A DNA stretch of 64,000 nt. It comes from Lepidostoma basale. Lineage: Eukaryota; Arthropoda; Insecta; Trichoptera; Lepidostomatidae. The translations under genes and the position numbers were made by a program. Positions 1 through 10,379 of this stretch are shown here, one piece after another (position 1 is the first letter of the stretch; each line of letters opens with the position of its first letter). The notes beneath the pieces are model-generated. The model saw only the letters and a program-made list of their open reading frames with translations, made no database searches and was not told the DNA's origin. The stretch is taken from contig JAHDVF020001030.1 in NCBI GenBank assembly GCA_022606425.2, forward strand, positions 1,041,001-1,105,000, in the 5' to 3' direction.

Positions 1-59
1 AATAATGCTGAAGTATCATAGTGTTTCGGCCAAAACAATGGACTATTTAAACATTTATA

Positions 60-234
60 GACAACCTTCGTAACAGAGTGGCAAGAGATATGACTGTCAC
101 ACTGAAGGTCCCTGATTTGATTCCCGGCGATGGCAGTGTGATTATCAAACTCTATTTGGTCTGGTGTAGAATTCACGTGACAGTAAAATGGCGATAGATT
201 AGCTACCCAACATATGTCAAGAAAATCAATTGGT
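60..234 (+). repeat. SINE-1 copy (tRNA-derived)
   Basis: Contains an A-box-like AACAGAGTGG and a degenerate B box (TTTGATTCCC) about 45 bp apart, the spacing of an internal RNA polymerase III promoter. The 3' part (GGTGTAGAATT, then GCGATAGATTAGCTACC) is shared with the copy at 18,600, which defines the family. The A/B box layout implies a tRNA origin. The parent tRNA cannot be named. Confidence 0.6.
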
Positions 235-316
235 TATTTATTGTTTCTTGAACAATGATGTAAAACTCCATATTAAATAATTAATACGAATGAAAACGTC
301 AGTTTTCTAGAAGTTT
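235..316 (+). repeat. HHR-A fragment (5' part only)
   Basis: Holds TTTCTTGAACAATGATGTAA, AAAACTCCATATTAAATAAT and GAAAACGTCAGTTTTCTAG, the segment that precedes the hammerhead-like unit in the copies at 31 kb and 49.6 kb. It is cut off before the ribozyme-like part. Confidence 0.55.
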
Positions 317-689
317 TATAATGGGGTTCAAAAGGGTAGTAGGGCTACGGTGGGGTATGTTCTGCTGGAAAACCTGCCTCTACAAAATGTCGTAAGGCGC
401 CATGTTGCATTTACAACAGCAACACTACTATCAAGTTCAACTCTCTAGCGTCCATGAGAGGTCTTTATAAAGACCCCGCGAATCCCGGGCAATGTGGCAC
501 ATATAACTTAATGCCAAAGCGGATAGAGAGAGGACGAATGGCGACCTTCTAGCGTCATAAAACTGGATACACCCAGCTAAGGGAAGGTAACCCCGACAGA
601 AAATCTTCCAGAGAAGGCAAGGGGATACCACTCTGGATATTTTCACCCAGGTCATCACTAAGGGTGATAGTCAACGTTGGGGAGACCTG
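317..689. other. No gene; possible LINE remnant
   Basis: No gene is visible. At about 600-690, 'aacgttggggagacctgac' resembles the stretch at 2,935-2,950, which also sits in a LINE C-terminus. It is too short to classify. Confidence 0.3.
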
Positions 690-1150
690 ACAGGACGCAG
701 AATAATAAGGGGTGTGCCAAAGAGTTGTCACATAACACAGCATCTTAAGGAGCCCCACTGGCTGAAATGTCCAGAAAGGATACAATACAAGCTCTGATGG
801 ACGGTCTATAAGGCGTTGCATGGAATTGCACGAGCTTATATATCTGAACTCTGCATCAACAAAAACCTGAATGCTAGACAGTCTACATTACGATCAGCTA
901 AGTCTTCTGCGATCGGTAGATTGACTGTGCCAAAACGCTGTCCAAGCACAAATTTTGGCGACCGAGCCTTCGGGGTAGCCGGCCCTTCAGCCTGGAACAG
1001 TCTTCCAGCAGACCTAAAGTGCATTGAGAATCAATCAGAGTTTAGATCGAGACTCAAAACGCACCTTTTCAAATTATCATTTCTTGACAGGAAAGGCTGA
1101 TCGACTTCGTCAGGTGCAGCCCTCATACTAAATATGTTTATTATTATTAT
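690..1150 (+). mobile_element. CR1-B retrotransposon 3' end (5'-truncated)
   Basis: Encodes the extreme C-terminus of a CR1/Daphne-like reverse-transcriptase polyprotein. The segment 'THNTASxEPHWLKCPERIQYKL' is broken by a stop, then an open frame (816-1100) carries ARAYISELC, RCPSTNFGDRAF, GVAGPSAWNSLP and FRSRLKTHLFKLSF. This 'GDRAFxVAGPxxWNxLP' block is typical of the clade's C-terminus. The copy ends in a TTA microsatellite (TTTATTATTATTA) at 1138-1150. It is 5'-truncated and inactive. Confidence 0.8.
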
Positions 1151-1174
1151 CTCGTTGATAAAACGGAGCAACTT

Positions 1175-1252
1175 CTACAGCGCCCTTGAGATGAGTGATT
1201 CATAAAAATGGCGCTCTATAAATTATCCAATTTATTATTATTATTATATTAG
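1175..1252 (+). repeat. CR1-B 3' UTR tail, second copy
   Basis: 'AGCGCCCTTGAGATGAGTGA' and 'AAAATGGCGCTCTATAAA' followed by (TTA)n match the 3' UTR of the CR1-B copies at 17.0 and 51.9 kb on the other strand. The coding part is absent. Confidence 0.55.
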
Positions 1253-1841
1253 AAAGAAGAAGAAAAAGCTATACAAATTGTAAAAAAATTAGCTCAAATA
1301 AGCTGCTATATATAAAAATGTGGAAAGCAACAGAAAAACTACCACTTTTTTTACTTTGCTGCTAACCATTCTCTAGGATAGAATTATTTAAAAAAACGCT
1401 GTTTTTTTGTAATTTCTTGTCTATGGACAAAGCTGTTAAATAGAATTAAATTAGACGTGATATTAATTTAAAAGCAATTTAAAATTGAATAAGGCGTTCC
1501 ATAAAGAAAGGCCAGTGCCAGCCCGCGACGATACTTGGAGAACTAACCCTATTTGCAGGGGGTCACGTCGCTGTTTTTCTGAAAGTTTACCCATTCGCCT
1601 CGTTATCATTCCACGTGCCGCCCGCGCCCCTTTGCACAAGTCATTTGATTTTATTGTTTCTCCACGCGTTCTTCATCGTTTGAATTTCAGATTTTTCTGG
1701 AAAACCACTACGAGACCGGCGCTTCTGGAGCCGATTAACATTTTCAACCCGGCGTGACTTATGGGTCTTTTAGACCCGGATTTAAAAGCTTTTCTATCTC
1801 AAGCGCCCCACGTGTGGATCTATACGTATTTATTCGTACAA
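1253..1841. other. Unassigned; GC-richer unique stretch
   Basis: 1253-1485 is AT-rich with nothing recognisable. 1490-1760 is clearly GC-richer and matches no other part of the window. A 90-codon frame runs through it but has no domain I recognise and is probably chance. It may be original single-copy DNA. Confidence 0.3.
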
Positions 1842-2260
1842 ACAAACAAACAAACCATCACGCCGTTTCCCCGCAGGGGTAGGAAGAGAGAATGGACCGC
1901 CACACTTCTCTATCCTGGCAAACCTCTCTAGCTTCCTCCACATTCATACAACGAGTCATACACGCACGTCGATTCCTCGGACTTCTAACATGACCAACCT
2001 TTAAAATTTGATTAATTTGGCCATGCCATATTTCGTTCGGTCTGCCTCGACTTCGTACCCCATTTACATCATTAACGTATACTTTCTTAACCATTCTTTT
2101 TCCATGTATGCGTTCCATATGTCCGAACCAACGCAGCGATCCTTTCATAATTTTGTTCATAATACCTTCTTCCGCTCTACATTCCTTTCTTATATCAGCA
2201 TTTGAGATTCTGTCGTATATCGTTCTATCGTATATATTCGTTACGACTGCATATTGCTAT
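1842..2260 (-). mobile_element. RTE-1b 3' end (5'-truncated)
   Basis: The minus strand encodes MNKIMKGSLRWFGHMERI, then VKKVYVNDVNGVRSRGRPN and a C-terminal RRACMTRCMNVEEAREVCQD block ending in PCGETA. This is the C-terminal tail of an RTE-like endonuclease/reverse transcriptase. The stop is followed by a (TTTG)n tail, read on the plus strand as AACAAACAAACAAACAAAC at 1842-1857. Only the 3' end is present. Confidence 0.8.
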
Positions 2261-2316
2261 TTTCATTTTTTCAGATAATTATATTTCACTGCTGGATGTC
2301 TTCCTCTTCTAAACTA

Positions 2317-2671
2317 CGTCACCTGAGAGTCAGAAGGTTCCAACTGTCAAAAGTAAAAAGCTGAGAAAAATTAAATCAAGTTTTGATGGTTTCGGGTGTG
2401 TATCTTGGAATAATAGCGTTCCATCTAAAGCAGATGAAATTATTTTACCGAGAAGCGTGTAAATTTTTTCTGGCGACAGTTGGAATAATAAAGTTCTAAG
2501 TGTGTTTTGAATGATCAGATGGAAGTTCATTTTTTTCGTAACACCAAAATGATGATACTGTTACACGTTTTTTTTATTGTACGTATAGATAAGGTTAGTA
2601 AGAACCCTTTTCACGAAAAAAAGCCAAATGTAAAATTTTGTTAGTTGGAACCCTATTATTCTCAGGTGACG
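2317..2671. mobile_element. MITE with long imperfect terminal inverted repeats
   Basis: The ends are inverted copies: CGTCACCTGAGA...GGTTCCAACT at 2317-2345 and AGTTGGAACC...TCTCAGGTGACG at 2643-2671, with a variable 7-bp centre. Both sides are flanked by ACTA (2313-2316 and 2672-2675), a likely 4-bp target duplication. The AT-rich interior of about 300 bp has no transposase. The superfamily is undetermined. Confidence 0.6.
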
Positions 2672-2675
2672 ACTA

Positions 2676-3000
2676 GTCTATGGAAGAAATGTAAGGGAAA
2701 TGATTGCATCATAAGAAAATTTAAAAAAAAAAAACAATCCCAGTTTTACACAGTGGCAGGTGATGTTAGGGAGAAAAATACCACCTCCTTCGACTGATAT
2801 TAATGGGTAAAGTGGAAGGACGTCGGGGAGTTGGTAGAAGGCAGCTGTTTTGGCTGCGGAACTTTAAAGAATTGATAGGAATAATAAGAGTTCAGAACCT
2901 GTTCCAAGTGCCTTTGCTGCAGTGATCGCCAACGTTGGAGAGACTTGACACGGAACCGAAGGAAGGAAATAAAATTCACCCTTAATATCAAAATGGTCAT
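2676..3000 (+). mobile_element. LINE 3'-end fragments
   Basis: 2690-2760 resembles the RTE-1c upstream region (GATTGCATCATAA, then poly-A). 2800-2960 reads as a LINE C-terminus, GKVEGRRGVGRRQLFWLRN followed by a stop and SPTLERL, of the 'GRRxxxWLRN' type found in arthropod non-LTR elements. Both are degenerate and the boundaries are uncertain. Confidence 0.4.
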
Positions 3001-3241
3001 AATATGTTGTGTTCGTTTAACACTTTACTATCTCAAGTCTCCAATGTGTAGATCTAAATACACGTATCTTTAAAAAATCTGGGTTTTCAAAGACAGCCTG
3101 GTCCTTAGAACCCTATATACCTATGCTAACTCCTGAGTCAGAAGCTGAAGCAAAATCAGAGGAAGGTGCTGTGATATGAAGTCTTCATGAGGATCAGTGT
3201 TCACTAAATGAGTAAATTTAAAAGAATCATTGCATGTTACT

Positions 3242-3283
3242 CTTAATGGCCATGCCTGAAAAAACAAAGACATGGCCATTAAG
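3242..3283. other. Perfect 13-bp hairpin
   Basis: CTTAATGGCCATG (3242-3254) and CATGGCCATTAAG (3271-3283) form a perfect 13-bp stem with a 16-nt loop. The right arm coincides with the first recognisable codons of the RTE-2 copy that follows, so this may be a small inverted duplication at its truncated 5' end. Confidence 0.5.
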
Positions 3284-3690
3284 ACTAAAATGAGAATCTA
3301 TAAAGTATGAGAAAGACCAATAATAACAAGGGCAGACACAGTAAGGACTAAACAAGTGTTGAGGACTTCCGAAATGAAGACACTGAGGACAATAGCAGGC
3401 AAGACACTGAGGGATCGCGTGAGGAATACCAGAATAAGAGAGATACGTAAGATTGAGGATAATATAAGATGGAGCAGACACCGAAAAAGGGACGGTCGTG
3501 TTCAGAGAATGGACACCACCAGACTTCCTTATATTGAATTGCATTATCAGCCTCATGGGACTTGTCCTCGTGGAAAACCTCCTAAAATATGGAAGGAGAG
3601 CTTAGAATCTACCTCACAGGAGGAGCAACACTCTGGAGAACAGACCGCATAGGTCTATAATAAGGTAGAATAAGAAGAAGAAGATAATAT
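3270..3690 (+). mobile_element. RTE-2 3' end (5'-truncated)
   Basis: Begins with MAIKTKMRIYK in one frame, then 3356-3652 encodes TSEMKTLRTIAGKTLRDRV, RNTRIREI, VQRMDTTRLPYIELHYQP and PPKIWKESLESTSQEE. This is the C-terminal region of an RTE-like reverse transcriptase. After the stop comes an AAGAAGAAGAAG tail, characteristic of this family here. One frameshift separates the first part from the rest. Confidence 0.7.
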
Positions 3691-3770
3691 GTTATTTACT
3701 ATCCAAGCCTTTTTATTATTTAAGTTAAAGTTACACGTGAGAAAGGAGATACCTTCTGAAACGTGTAAAT

Positions 3771-4465
3771 AACTAACTAACTAACTAACTAACCATCACG
3801 CCGTCTCCCCGAAGGGGTAGGCAGAAAGAATGGACTGCCACACCTTTCTTTCCTGACATATTTCTCTCGCTTCCTCAACATTCATACATCGTGTCATGCA
3901 CGCGCGTCGATTTCTCTGACTCCTCACATGGCCGACGTTCAATATTTGATTTATTTGATCGTGCCACGTTTTCCTTGGTCTTCCTCTATTTCTGGTACCA
4001 TTTACATCATTAACATATAATTTTTTTACCATTCTTTCTTCATTCATTCTTTCCATATGTCCAAACCATCTTAATGATCCTTTCATAATTTTGTTCATGA
4101 CACCATCATTCGCACCGCATTCACTTCTTATATTTTCATTCGACACTCTATCATACACAGAATATCCACACGTCTAAGAGATCTCATTTCTACTGCATTT
4201 ATTCTACTTTCATCCTTCCTTTGCCAGTTCCATGCTTCGCTTCCATACATAAGGGTCGGTAGAAGAACACCATTGTGCACTGCCATTCTAGCTTTTTTGG
4301 ATAGGTTTTTGTTTGCGATGACAACCCTTCTTTCAATATCCCTCTCCACTCACCCATCTTTTGTAAACATACTACCTTAATACACAAACTCAACTACTTG
4401 CTCCAAGTTTTCACCATTCACGCTAATGTTGCAGACTGTCATGGTTTCTTCCTTTTCAAAAATCA
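3771..4465 (-). mobile_element. RTE-1a 3' end (5'-truncated)
   Basis: The minus strand carries, with frameshifts, the post-RT region (MAVHNGVLLPTLMYGSEAWN, INAVEMRSLRR) and the C-terminal block (IMKGSLRWFGHMERMNEER, RNRGRPRKTWHDQINQILNV, ACMTRCMNVEEAREICQE, ending YPFGETA). A (TTAG)n tail, read as TAACTAACTAACTAAC on plus, follows the stop. It is truncated upstream at about 4465, where HHR-B sequence begins. Confidence 0.85.
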
Positions 4466-4525
4466 TTATTTAAAATGAACTTCCATCAAGAAATTTCAGT
4501 AAAATCATTTGATTATCGTGAAAAT
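4466..4525. repeat. HHR-B body fragment
   Basis: TTTAAAATGAACTTCCATCA and GATTTCAGTAAAATCATTTG match the segment that follows the HHR-B palindromes at 20,510 and 51,010. No ribozyme part is retained here. Confidence 0.5.
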
Positions 4526-5139
4526 TATTTTTGTTTATTAAAATATAATAAATAAAGTGATAATACAACATGAGCATAGTAATATTTTCCATTCAAATTT
4601 AGTTCGCGTTTGTTCGTGTGAAAATCTACGTGTAACAGCATGACACACCGTATTAATTTAGAGATTGTAAGGAAATATAAGTGTTAATGGTTGCGGTAAA
4701 ATTCCATTATAAAATCTATAGTGAAAATAAATTTACTTATCCATTATAAAATATACATGTTGATAGTAAAATGATTCTGTTATAAAATGTATATTGAAAA
4801 ATATATTACTTTCCTTTATAAAATAAATAAATTCTTCTGATCAGGCATATGTAGTTGAACTCCTAAACGGCTAGACCGATTTTGACGATTTTTTGTGTGT
4901 TTGAGTGGGTTTTTGGATGGTTTAGATTTACGATTGGACCCGGTGGGTGACAATTAAAACCTTCTGGGAAATTTATTCCATGTATGGCATATATTTTATC
5001 ATTTAGTATATAGTTTATCGAAAATACGAATAATGAAAAAACGTTGATGAACAAGCTAATAGCAGGCAAGCCAACGTTCGTTCATTAAAAAATACATTAT
5101 AAAATTAATAATGAAAGCATGTTACTATTATATAATAAT
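4526..5139. other. AT-rich; possible Helitron-type fragment at 4840-4990
   Basis: Mostly AT-rich without genes. The stretch around 4855-4900 (CTCCTAAACGGCTAGACCGA, then TTTTGACGATTTTTTGTGTG) resembles a motif I recall from many insect Helitrons and related repeats, but no Helitron end is visible. The assignment is weak. Confidence 0.3.
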
Positions 5140-5622
5140 AACTTACTCCTGAACACAACAAAAGATATGTCTGAAGAAGAATGAGAGCAGAATAAATGGG
5201 GTAGAGATGAGGTCCCTAAGACGTATGTGTAGTAGAACGATATACGACAGAATCTCAAATGCTGATATAAGAAAGGAATGTAGAGCGGAAGAAGGTATTA
5301 TGAACAAAATTATGAAAGGATCGCTGCGTTGGTTCGGACATATGGAACGCATGAATGGAAAAATAATGGTTAAGAAAGTATACGTTAATGATGTAAATGG
5401 AGTACGGAGTCGAGGCAGATTCAGGAAAACATGGCATGACCAAATTAATCAAATTTTAAAAGTTGGTCATGTTAGAATTCGGAAGAATCGACGTGCGTGT
5501 ATGACTCGCTGTATGAATGTGGAGGAAGCTAGAGAGGTGTGCCAGGATAGAGTAGTGTGGCGGCCCATTCTCTCTGCCTCCCCCTGCAGAGAAACGGAGT
5601 GATGGTTTATTTGTTTGTTTTT
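5140..5622 (+). mobile_element. RTE-1b 3' end (5'-truncated)
   Basis: Encodes MRSLRRMCSRTIYDRISNAD, ECRAEEGIMNKIMKGSLRWF, NDVNGVRSRGRFRKTWHDQ and the C-terminal RRACMTRCMNVEEAREVCQD. This is one of the less decayed 1b copies, open for 131 codons (5207-5602). The stop is followed by GATGGTTTATTTGTTTGTTT, the (TTTG)n tail. Confidence 0.85.
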
Positions 5623-5689
5623 ACTCCTGAACATGGTGAAAAAGCTATTATTTTTTTGGGCCGTTAAAAGTTCTGGAATTGTCTATGAA

Positions 5690-6112
5690 ATTTTCAGATT
5701 ATTACTTACCCATTTCTTCAGACTTATCAGGGGATTCTTTGAGAACTCCGTTATCTCGGAGGATATCCATCTTTATGTTCCAGACGGTTATCTTCGACAG
5801 CGTCAGCACAGACTTTTTTATCTCCCAGCATGCAGAACCAATCTGCCTCCTGTGATGCCGGTGGGGAGAGCAATCAAACTGCTGAACATGATCGCTTTGG
5901 AGATCGACGTCTTTCATATTCGTGAAAGTACGTTCAGAAGACAAATACTCTTGACTTTGGAGAGTATCTTGTATTCCTTATGTCAAACCATCTCTCATGC
6001 GTACCTGGTATTATATATTTTTTTATGTTTTACCACTTCTCAATAGATGCCCTTAACTATAATTGTTGTTTGTAATATAATATCTTTTGAGAAAATAAAC
6101 TGATTTGATTTG
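5690..6112 (+). mobile_element. Jockey-F retrotransposon 3' end
   Basis: The open frame 5615-6046 contains THFFRLIRGFFENSV, YVPDGYLRQRQHRLFYLPAC, RTNLPPVMPVGRAIKLLNM and FHIRESTFRRQILLTLES. 'CRTNxxxxxPVxRxxxLxN' followed by 'FR' is the usual C-terminal signature of jockey/CR1-type polyproteins. AAAATAAACTGATTTGATTT (polyadenylation-like signal, then a TGATT repeat) closes the copy. This is the best copy of the family in the window. Confidence 0.7.
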
Positions 6113-6413
6113 AAAATATATTTATTTATATTTTTTGTAAATGAATTATCCTCCCTAGGGTTAACTTCAAAAATAAATAAATTCATTCCACCCAAAAGCA
6201 TTTTCATTTCAATCATTAAAATACTTCACCGATTAGGTATTTATTTTCTTCTTTTTAGAACTTTAAGAAGATAAAGATCGTCACAACGACACCACTATGC
6301 ACTTTCATCTTAGATTTTTTGGACTAGAGACAACAAGACACGAACCAAAAACCATCTTAAATTTTTGGCAAGGTACGATTAACGATAAAAGATTTAATTC
6401 AAAAGAAGATTTC
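6113..6413. other. No feature seen
   Basis: AT-rich sequence without an open frame, repeat match or structure that I can name. Confidence 0.5.
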
Positions 6414-6962
6414 TAACTAACTAACTAACCATCACGCCGTCTCCCCGAAGGGGTAGGCAGAAAGAATGGACTGCCACACCTTTCTTTCCTGACATATTTC
6501 TCTCGCTTTCTCAACATTCATACATCGTGTCATGCACGCGCGTCGATTTCTCTGACTCCTCACATGGCCGACATTTAATATTTGGTTTATTTGATCGTGC
6601 CACGTTTTCCTCTATTTCTGGTTCCATTTACATTATAAACATATAATTTTTTTACCATTCTTTCTTCATTCATTCTTTCGATATGTCCAAACCATCTTAA
6701 TGATCCTTTCATTATTTTGTTCATGACACCATCATTCGCACCGCATTCACTTCTTATACTCGTATTTTCATTCGACACTCTATCATACACAGAGTATCCA
6801 CACATTCGTCTAAGAGATCTCATTTCTACTGCATTTATTCTACTTTCATCCTTCTTTTGCCAGTTCCATGCTTCGCTTCCATACACAAGGGTCGGTAGAA
6901 GAACACCATTGTGCACTGCCATTCTAGATTTTTTGGATAGGTTTTTGTTTGCGATGACAAGA
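6414..6962 (-). mobile_element. RTE-1a 3' end (5'-truncated)
   Basis: Starts at the plus-strand side with the (TTAG)n tail CTAACTAACTAACC and CATCACGCCGTCTCC. The minus strand encodes MAVHNGVLLPTLVYGSEAWN, INAVEMRSLRRMCGYSVYD, VMNKIMKGSLRWFGHIERM and so on. The GRPRKTW block is frame-disrupted (RNRGKRG). It ends at about 6962 just after the 'ANKNLSKK' codons. Confidence 0.85.
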
Positions 6963-7265
6963 AAATTTCAATACTAATTAATGCTCAAACAGCGTTGAAT
7001 TTGAAAAAAAACTTTAACGAATACATGTATCATATATGAGTATTCCGTATTGTTCTTTTTTCAATATATTCGTGATTTACATTCCACGCGTTTTCCAAAA
7101 TGCTCCCAAGGGTCAGGCAGAGAGAAGAATAAAATGTAAATCGTAATGTTGCCAGGGGAATATTTTACTCTATTGTGCAAAACATATTGGACCAGCAACA
7201 CTCTTTTAGGTCTCAAATTCTTCTTCTGGGAATAAACCTACACTCTTCAAGGGTAGGACCAGTAT
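6963..7265. other. No feature seen
   Basis: AT-rich. It separates an RTE-1a copy on minus from one on plus and has no recognisable content. Confidence 0.45.
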
Positions 7266-7895
7266 TTACCCTAATATTTTTTTATTTATGGAAGCGATGC
7301 ATGGATCTGGCAAAAGAAGGATGAAAGTCGAATAAATGCTGTAGAAATGAAATAAAAAACCTAAGATGGCAGTGCATAATGGTGTTCTTGTGCCGACCTT
7401 TATGTATGAAAGTGAAGCATGGAACTGGCAAAAGAAGGATAAAAGTAGAATAAATGAAGTAGAAATGAGATCTCTAAGACGAATGTGTGAAAATCTGCAT
7501 ATGATAGATTGTCAAATGCAAGTATAAGAAGTGAATGTGTTGCGAATGAAAGTGTTATGAACAAAATAATGAAAGGGTCATTAAGATGGTTTGGACACAT
7601 GGAAAGAATGAGTGAAGACAGAACGGCAAAGAATGTACGAGTATATGTACTCGTAAACGGTGTGAGCGAAGCTAGAAATAGAGGAAGGCCGAGGAAAACG
7701 AGGCACCTTCAAATCAATCGAATATTAAATGTCGGTCATGTGAAGAGTCGGAGAAATCGACGTGCGTGCATGACAAGATGTATGAACGTAGAGGAAGCGA
7801 GAGAAGTATGTCAGGCCAGAACAGCGTGGCGTTTCATTATTTCTGCCTAATCCTCCGGGGAGATGGCGTGATGGTTAGTTAGTTACTTAGTTAAA
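7266..7895 (+). mobile_element. RTE-1a 3' end with internal duplication
   Basis: A short piece (GGAAGCGATGCATGGATCTG, then AAAGAAGGATGAAAGTCGAA) is followed by a second, longer pass through the same region starting AAGATGGCAGTGCATAATGG at 7362. The longer pass continues to the C-terminus (open frame 7509-7850 with VMNKIMKGSLRWFGHMERMS, RNRGRPRKTRH, ACMTRCMNVEEAREVCQ). It ends with GATGGTTAGTTAGTTACTTA, the TTAG tail. Confidence 0.8.
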
Positions 7896-8345
7896 TTTTT
7901 TTTTTATTGTATAGTCGTAAGCGCTTTAGTTTTATACTGTAATGTTTATGATTCAAAAAATATATAAATTAAAAAATTAATATTGGTACATTTTGTCATA
8001 ACAGTAAGGGTATTCCAATATTATTCAAAGGCTTACGTATTATAAATATCAAGACTTTTAGCGGACATTATGATTATTATGTTCCCAAATACCCTTGTAC
8101 CAGCTCACATGGCCTTCAGCCATTGTTTAGAAAATGTTAGTTATTTTTGAAAATCCGATCGTAAACATGTCAAGTTTCATAATGTACGAAAACAAGGGAA
8201 AACTTGATTTTTCTTTTTTGTGTATCATCTCGCTTATTGCCCTATTCATATTAACGCCATAAAGTTTATAGTCAGCTAAAAAACCGTAATTTGTTTGTCT
8301 CTAGAGAAATTATGTTGCTTTGGATTTAAAAATAATATTAAAACT
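7896..8345. other. No feature seen
   Basis: AT-rich, with no frame or repeat that I can assign. Confidence 0.45.
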
Positions 8346-8575
8346 AAACTTAACTAACTAACCATCACGCCATCTCCCCGAAGGGGTAAGCAGAATAAAT
8401 GGACTGCCACACTTTTATCTCCTGACATATTTCTCTTGCTTCCTCAACATTCATAAATAGTGTCATGCACGCGCGTCGATTTCTCTGACATGGCCGACAT
8501 TCAATATTTGATTTATTTGATCGTGCCACGTTTTCCTCGGTCTTTCTCTATTTCCGGTTCCATTTAAATAAATAA
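8346..8575 (-). mobile_element. RTE-1a 3' end, short copy
   Basis: TAACTAACTAACCATCACGC is the tail and stop region. The minus-strand coding trace (CMNVEEAREICQ, RRACMTL, GRPRKTWHDQINQILNV) extends only to about 8570, where it is truncated. It carries a small deletion in the 'VRSQRNRR' codons. Confidence 0.75.
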
Positions 8576-9184
8576 GTTTAAAAAAAATGTATTGGGGAAA
8601 TTAAGAAAGAAGAAGAAGATTCCAACGAAACGAAGTAGTCATATAAACATATAAAATATTTTTATACATAAGGTTTTTTTATTAAATTATTTTTCTCAAT
8701 ATGAAATATACATGCTGAGTTGCAGATTTTTTTTGCAAAATAACTTCTGTATTTATGAGTTATATAAAATGTGAGATATTTTCGTAATAAATGTAGTTTT
8801 TATGTGTGAATGATTCTTGTTTACGTAGAAATCCAGTTTTGGTAATTCTATTTTTAGTTTGATTAATCTTTGTACCACTCTCCTCTTAGGAAGGCCATTG
8901 CTTAGAGTTCTCACTTGTTCTTCTTACAAATATTCGGCACTAAAATAGATATATCCCAAATAAACTGAAATGACTCCATAAATATGGAAAAGGGAGAGGA
9001 GAAGATTCCAAGGTAGAAAGAGTTAAATACAGAAGTGGACTGGATAAGAAAAGCTGATATATTTTATCACTTAATTTTTGCTCGATTTATTTGGGAAATA
9101 TAAAAGGCAAAACTGTCACTACTTGTAGGGTTAGAATATCAATCTATATGCGTGTTTAAAGAAAACATATCTCATTAATTCAAT
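8576..9184. other. No clear feature
   Basis: AT-rich. At 8990-9050 GGAAAAGGGAGAGGAGAAGA could be a LINE trace, but nothing decisive is visible. Confidence 0.35.
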
Positions 9185-9545
9185 GCCTTATCATTACTCG
9201 TATATTCTCAGTGATCTCATTTCTACGGCATTTATATTACCCGCACCCTTAATAGAAGGACGAAAGTAGGTTAAATGTCGTAGAAATGAAATCACTGAAA
9301 AAAATGTGCAAAAAAGATATATTATAGAAAACGAAACGATGAAATAAGGAACAAAGGTAAGGCAGATGATTGCATTATAATCAAATTTAAAAAAATGATC
9401 CCTGAGATGGTTTGGACACATGGAAAGAATGGACGAAACAAGTATGGTAAATTGTTGTATACAAGCAGTGTGGGTGGGAAGAGAAGCCGTGGAAGACCAA
9501 GGATATCATGGCATGACAAAATAAATTAAATCGACAAGCGTGCAT
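9185..9545 (+). mobile_element. RTE-1c copy with inverted duplication
   Basis: 9340-9545 on plus carries the 1c C-terminal region: a GHMERMDETS-like stretch, then TSSVGGKRSRGRPRISWHDK. At 9200-9300 the 'MRSL' codons occur once on minus (CAGTGATCTCATTTCTACGG) and once on plus (TCGTAGAAATGAAATCACTG), about 70 bp apart, giving a small inverted duplication. Confidence 0.55.
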
Positions 9546-9829
9546 GTGACGATGGGAAGGGGTATTGTAATTGTGCATATTTATAATAAAAACTTAACAT
9601 TAAACAATTAAAAAAATATATAAATTAAAAAAACCATAAAATGTTATGATTATATAATTAACTATCAATTAAATTTAAATTCAATCCCATGTTTGAAATG
9701 TTTCCGTTACATCTCCCCTCTCCTTTATCCTAATTATACCCCCTCCACCAGTATACATAAATCCACCCCCTTTTAGTATATATATGTGATCAATCTGTTT
9801 TATTTGATTGTTAAAATTTGTTTATAAAA
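9546..9829. other. No feature seen
   Basis: AT-rich, with a CT-rich patch at 9700-9780 (CTCCCCTCTCCTTTATCC). No gene. Confidence 0.4.
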
Positions 9830-10110
9830 TGTTGTTTTTAAAAGTACCGATGTTTAAAGTTGTCGTGAGTACCGATGTTTTTAAGTTTTTTTTTTTTTTT
9901 TCATTTGTATTTTTTTATATCATTAATTGTTTATAAAATGTTTTTTTATAAGTACCGATGCTTAAAATTGTTGTAAGTACCGATGTTCTTAGGATTTTTG
10001 TTTTTTTTTCATTTGTGTATTTTTTGTATTAGTAATTGTTTTAAAAAGGTTGTTTTATAAGTTGTAAAATGTTTCTGTAATTTTTTATAATTTTATTAAA
10101 TAAATAAATA
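9830..10110. repeat. Degenerate tandem repeat, about 110-bp unit
   Basis: AAGTACCGATGTTTAAAGTT / GAGTACCGATGTTTTTAAG recurs as AAGTACCGATGCTTAAAATT / AAGTACCGATGTTCTTAGG, each pair followed by T-rich sequence and TTCATTTGTATTTTTT. There are two full units plus a partial third (TTGTTTTATAAGTTGTAAAA). It ends in AAATAAATAAATAAAATTG. Confidence 0.6.
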
Positions 10111-10159
10111 AAATTGTAACCGAAACATGTCTGAGTTTAGTGAAAATATAAAATGTTGT

Positions 10160-10345
10160 AATACATAGTATAATTATGTTTATTTAAAAAAATGCAATTT
10201 ACAAAACGATTTTTTTAAGTTTTATATTTTAGTGGAATAAAAACGGCTGTTTTCTAGATGTTTTATTATATTTTTTTGGGAATAACAGGTTTCGCCTTAC
10301 AAATACATTATCAATTCTCTTGATGTTAATGATGTTAATGACAAA
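10160..10345 (-). repeat. HHR-A single copy (degenerate hammerhead-like)
   Basis: Contains AAAAACGGCTGTTTTCTAGA, TTTTATTATATTTTTTTGGG and AATAACAGGTTTCGCCTTAC, the HHR-A layout. On minus the motif reads TTGATAATG, a weak stem, GCGAAACCTGTT. The stem-III tetranucleotide is CCTG, not the palindrome CATG of other copies, and the CTGANGA box is altered, so it is unlikely to be catalytic. Confidence 0.5.
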
Positions 10346-10379
10346 AATAAAATAAAGATGTGAAACTAAAAAATAATAT

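Noticed and set aside
816..1100. A small host protein gene of 94 codons
   Set aside because: The protein is the CR1/Daphne-like LINE C-terminus, and sister copies occur at 17, 22 and 52 kb.
3771..3795. Interstitial telomere repeat (TTAGG)n
   Set aside because: The unit is TTAG, not TTAGG, and it always follows an RTE-1a stop codon, so it is a retrotransposon tail.
10100..10130. Another hammerhead (CCGAAACATGTCTGAG)
   Set aside because: GAAACATGTC is present but there is no stem II and no CTGANGA upstream.
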